Assembly: GCF_027172205.1 (NCBI RefSeq)
Contig: NC_070614.1
Location: 33,036,001-33,100,000 of the forward strand
Direction of reading: 5' to 3'
From: Podarcis raffonei
Lineage: Eukaryota > Chordata > Lepidosauria > Squamata > Lacertidae
Length of the DNA stretch: 64,000 nucleotides
Part shown: piece after piece, positions 60,826 to 64,000 of the stretch
Layout: every line of letters starts with the position of its first letter
Numbering within the stretch: position 1 is the stretch's first letter
Notes under the pieces: generated by a model
What the model was told of the DNA's origin: nothing
Seen by the model: only the letters and a program-made list of their open reading frames with translations
The model's database searches: none
Program-made: the position numbers and the translations under genes

Positions 60826-63079
60826 TCATATTTTCCTTTGCATTATATGCTCTCTACTATTTAGGTCAGGCCTCAGCACAATGATGTAGCATTTAGGGAA
60901 AAAGATGCAACCCAGTAACCCAGCACTGGAGCATAAGATGGAGAAGATCTCCACAGCCACCATGTATTTTCCTTTGGTGCTCAGATAGGTGGGAACAAAG
61001 GATAACCACACACTGCAAAACAGCAACATGCTGAAAGTGATGAACTTGGCTTCATTGAAACTGTCAGGTAACTTCCTGGCTAGAAAAGCCACAATGAAAC
61101 TGATAATGGCTAGAGAGCCCATATAGCCTAAAACACAGTAAAACATGGTAGCTGAATTCTCATTACAAACTAGTATGATTTCCCCATAGAATGAGTGTGG
61201 GTCTGTATCTGGGAATGGAGGAGCGGTACTTAACCAAAGAGTACAAACACCAGCTTGAATAAAAGTGGAGAGAAGGATAATAGAATTTGCTGTTCTTTTG
61301 CCAACCCATTTCCTCATTTTGGCACCTGGTTTGGTAGCCATGAAGGCCAGAACCACAGTGATGGTCTTTGCCAATACAGAAGAGAGGGCCAAAGAGAAGA
61401 TGATGCCAAAGGCCGTTTGTCGGAGAGGGCAGGTTGCCTTTCCAGGCTGTCCGATGAAGAGCAGGGAACAGAGGAAACAAAGGAGGAGGGAAACAAGAAG
61501 GATGTAGGTGAGGTTCCGGTTGTTAGCTTTTACTATTGGACTCTCCTTGTGCTTCATAAAAATTCCAAGAACTAAAGCTGCGACAAAAGAGAGAGAAATA
61601 GCCATAATAAATAAGATGATCCCCAAATCTTCGTTGTAAGTAAGGTAGCTTATAATCCTTGGAATGCACTGAGTTTGATTTTCATTGGCATACTGGTCTT
61701 CTGGACAATTGATGCAGCAATCCATGTCTTCAAAAATAAAAATTAAAGAAGAGGAAAAGTGATTTTAATATTCTTAAATGTAGAACAACATCTGTCTAAG
61801 AAATCTTAAAACCTTATGAGACTATATCCCTTTGTTCTCTTGCAGTTCTTTTAAAATGATAAAAAATGTACTGTGTTGTTTGAAAAATATTTATTTAAAA
61901 TTTAAACCTCCATTATATCCATGCAGTTTACAGTCTCCTAAGAAATAAATACTAGATATCTTTTGTCATGAAAATGGCTGGATATTTCTATATATGTTTA
62001 TTTATTTTTTTGACTAGTATTTTCTAAATTAGTTAATTTTATAATTTGTTTTTAAGGGGAGGATTGGAAGGCTTCTACAGTAGTAAGCCATGGTGAACAG
62101 AATGGCTGAGGCAGGTTTTAGTAGGGGAGTTGTATTGAGACATCTGATCACAGTGATCACAGGCAGGAGGAGTTGTCTGAGGGCCAGATCATGGTATTAC
62201 CAAGGAGGTAAGTTTAGTCATTGTCTGAAGACTATCCCTGCCTCTGGGTTTGATCCTGACCAAAAGGATACATGTATCAACAAGGGTGTCCCATATGACC
62301 TTAAAGTGGCACTGTGCTATCCAAGGTCAATGATTCACAAGATCACAGCCATCCAGGGCTGGGCAATGGGCCCTTGCCAGAGTGGTGCATACTCTAGTTA
62401 TCACCCACTTGAATTACTGCAACATGCTCTATGTCGGGCTACCCTTGAAGGTGACTCAGAAACTACAACTAATCCAGAATGCAGCAGCTAGACTGGTGAT
62501 TGGGATTGGCTGCTAGAAGCATATAACACCTGACCTAAAGAATCTACATTGGATCCCAATACATTTCCAAGAAAAATTCAACGTCTAAATGGCCTCCGGG
62601 CTATATACCCAAAGGAGCGTCTCAATCCTGGCTACTGAGGTTCAGTTTCACGGGCTTTCTGGTACAAAGTGAAGTTACAGGGAACCAGGCAGGGGGCCTT
62701 CCTGGTAGAGGCACCTCCCATGTGGAATGCCATCCCATCAAATGTTATGGAAATATTTGACTTTTAGAAGATACCTGCAGCCCTGCATAGTGAGGTTTGT
62801 CATGTTTGATACTTTATTGTATTTTTATCATTTTGAAGGGAGCCACCCAGAGTGACTGGGACAACCCAGTCAGATAGGTGGCATATAAATAATCATCTTA
62901 TTGTTATTGTTATTGCTAGTGTTGTTGTTTTTGCTATTATTCTGTCTCCCACCTTTCTTATCAGAGATCATCCCTTCTGGACATGGCACACAATCATAGC
63001 AGCAAAATTTTGCTCCTTCCTTCTTTTTCCTGTTGTAGCCAGGATAGCAGTTGTCATTACACACAGAAACTGGTAGTAC
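60826..63079 (-). CDS. V2R-6: vomeronasal type-2 receptor, 3' part only
   Basis: Two exons are visible: exon 5 at 62953-63079 ([33 protein letters not shown]) and exon 6 at 60826-61727 (seven-helix domain, 299 codons after the shared Met). Phases and lengths (127 and 902 bp) match the complete genes. Exons 1-4 are not found between 63080 and 64000, where intron 4 contains a Bov-B LINE that runs off the window, so the rest should lie to the right. Exon 6 has the [22 protein letters not shown] variant region and the REHIMQRKI tail shared with V2R-3. Intron 5 holds a long L2/CR1-type LINE. A relic of a different exon 6 end lies about 85 bp downstream of its stop. Confidence 0.9.
62065..62890 (+). 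mobile_element. L2/CR1-clade LINE 3' half in V2R-6 intron 5
   Basis: Reads as the end of an L2-type LINE: TATCACCCACTTGAATTACT, CAGAATGCAGCAGCTAGACT, ATTGGATCCCAATACATTTC, and an end at GGTGGCATATAAATAATCAT. The coding frame is broken. The open frame at 62090-62491 is a remnant, not a host gene. Confidence 0.7.
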
Positions 63080-63089
63080 CTGCACAGAA

Positions 63090-63760
63090 ACATGATGGAT
63101 GTTCAGAAATAATACGAAGAGGGGAAGTTGTTTGTTTTTTAAGAATGGTAGGTTTGTAAATAGTGAAAGAAGGGAGCTTTACTTCATTTAGTCTTATAGT
63201 TCTGTCCATCCACTGAAGCTATCGGTAGAGGACTGAGCTTCAGGGGGAAACCATAAGTGAGGGTTGTATGTGATTCCATGTCTTAGCTATTTCTTTTTCT
63301 ATATGGACATGATTTACCAATGAAACGACATTTATAAAGCCTAAACCTATTCACAGCTGCTCTCCCCACACCCAGTTAAAAATGATTAACTAGAATAATG
63401 CTCCTGAGGATGACCCTTTAAAATATATTGCTGCTCTTATGCCCAGAACATAGAACATAGAACATAACTAGCAAGGTGAAAAAGGCCCCTTGTAATTGAG
63501 AATGAGTTTAGGAAGCATGAAGAGATTTCAGTGATCTTTTTCAATAAGATTTAACAAAAACAATTGAATCTGTTTCACATGAAATATACAGGAGCAATTC
63601 TAACAGCAATTTGCAGGGGTGTGTGTCTCAATATATCCTTTTTTAAAAAACCACACACTTAAATAATGCAATAAACTGGAAGATTCTCTGAAAAATGCAG
63701 GTAAAGATCAAAGAGATGTCACTAGTCTGTCTATACATCTTTAGAAAGAAAGGGAGGATC
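63090..63760. other. V2R-6 intron 4, visible part
   Basis: Searched by eye for the exon 4 landmarks (the IVWHQ and TNWV.FPNGS regions) and none found. AT-rich, without a recognisable repeat until the Bov-B tail. Confidence 0.5.
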
Positions 63761-63767
63761 TTTAGTT

Positions 63768-64000
63768 GTTTGTTGTTTAGTCGTTTAGTCGTGTCCGACT
63801 CTTCGTGACCCCATGGACCAGAGCACGCCAGGCACTCATGTCTTCCATTGCCTCCCGCAGTTTGGTCAGACTCATATTTGTAGCTTCGAGAACACTGTCC
63901 AACCATCTCGTCCTCTGTCGTCCCCTTCTTCTTGTGCCCTCAATCTTTCCCAACATCAGGGTCTTTTCCAGGGAGTCTTCTCTTCTCATGAGGTGGCCAA
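63768..64000 (-). mobile_element. Bov-B (RTE) LINE, 3' end, runs off window
   Basis: A minus-strand Bov-B tail in V2R-6 intron 4. It reads [19 protein letters not shown] and ends with the [12 protein letters not shown] terminus and an AAC-type tail at about 63770. The 5' part lies outside the window. Confidence 0.88.

Noticed and set aside
62090-62491. A 133-codon plus-strand open frame in V2R-6 intron 5.
   Set aside because: It reads through the decayed coding region of an L2-type LINE.

Overview
The window reads as vertebrate, specifically squamate reptile, nuclear DNA. It has multi-exon genes with GT/AG introns. It also carries a repeat set typical of squamates: Bov-B (RTE) LINEs, Sauria-type tRNA SINEs, 5'-truncated L1, L2/CR1-clade LINE tails and long microsatellites. 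A lacertid-like lizard is my guess, from the look of the SINE and L2 copies; the sequence alone does not prove it. There is no bacterial, plasmid or CRISPR-like content.

The main content is a head-to-tail cluster of six vomeronasal type-2 receptor (V2R, class C GPCR) genes, all on the minus strand. Five are complete with the usual six coding exons: V2R-1 (2399-10858), V2R-2 (14867-25924), V2R-3 (28548-34129), V2R-4 (36653-45793) and V2R-5 (48466-57177). The sixth, V2R-6, shows only its last two exons (60826-63079); its 5' part lies beyond the right edge. In all five the exon phases agree (exon 1 ends in phase 2, exons 2-4 in phase 0, exon 5 in phase 1). Exons 4, 5 and 6 are always 228, 127 and 902 bp, and predicted proteins are 873-889 residues. 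Each encodes a signal peptide, a Venus-flytrap ligand-binding region (exons 1-4), a cysteine-rich linker (exon 5 and the start of exon 6) and a seven-helix domain (exon 6). I see no stop or frameshift inside the chosen coding exons. V2R-5 has lost the start codon its relatives use.

The cluster is a mosaic. V2R-1 and V2R-2 share an almost identical 3' block (3' flank, exon 6 and about 180 bp of intron 5), while exons 1-5 are clearly diverged; this is best explained by gene conversion. Small relics of extra exon 6 copies lie downstream of V2R-1, V2R-2 and V2R-6. A non-coding block about 150 bp long recurs upstream of all five complete genes and is the best candidate for shared regulatory DNA.

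Introns and intergenic DNA are filled by mobile elements, several datable by target-site duplications: a Bov-B copy inside the V2R-2 3' flank, an L1 inside an old LTR element in V2R-2 intron 2, a Sauria SINE downstream of V2R-3, an L1-like element with its own ORF in V2R-4 intron 4, and a small hairpin DNA transposon in the V2R-5 3' flank. A Bov-B copy near 4.0-5.0 kb contains a 145-bp inverted copy of sequence lying just downstream.

Functionally the genes should each give one chemosensory receptor, expressed in vomeronasal neurons and differing mainly in the ligand-binding exons. That is family knowledge, not something the sequence shows.
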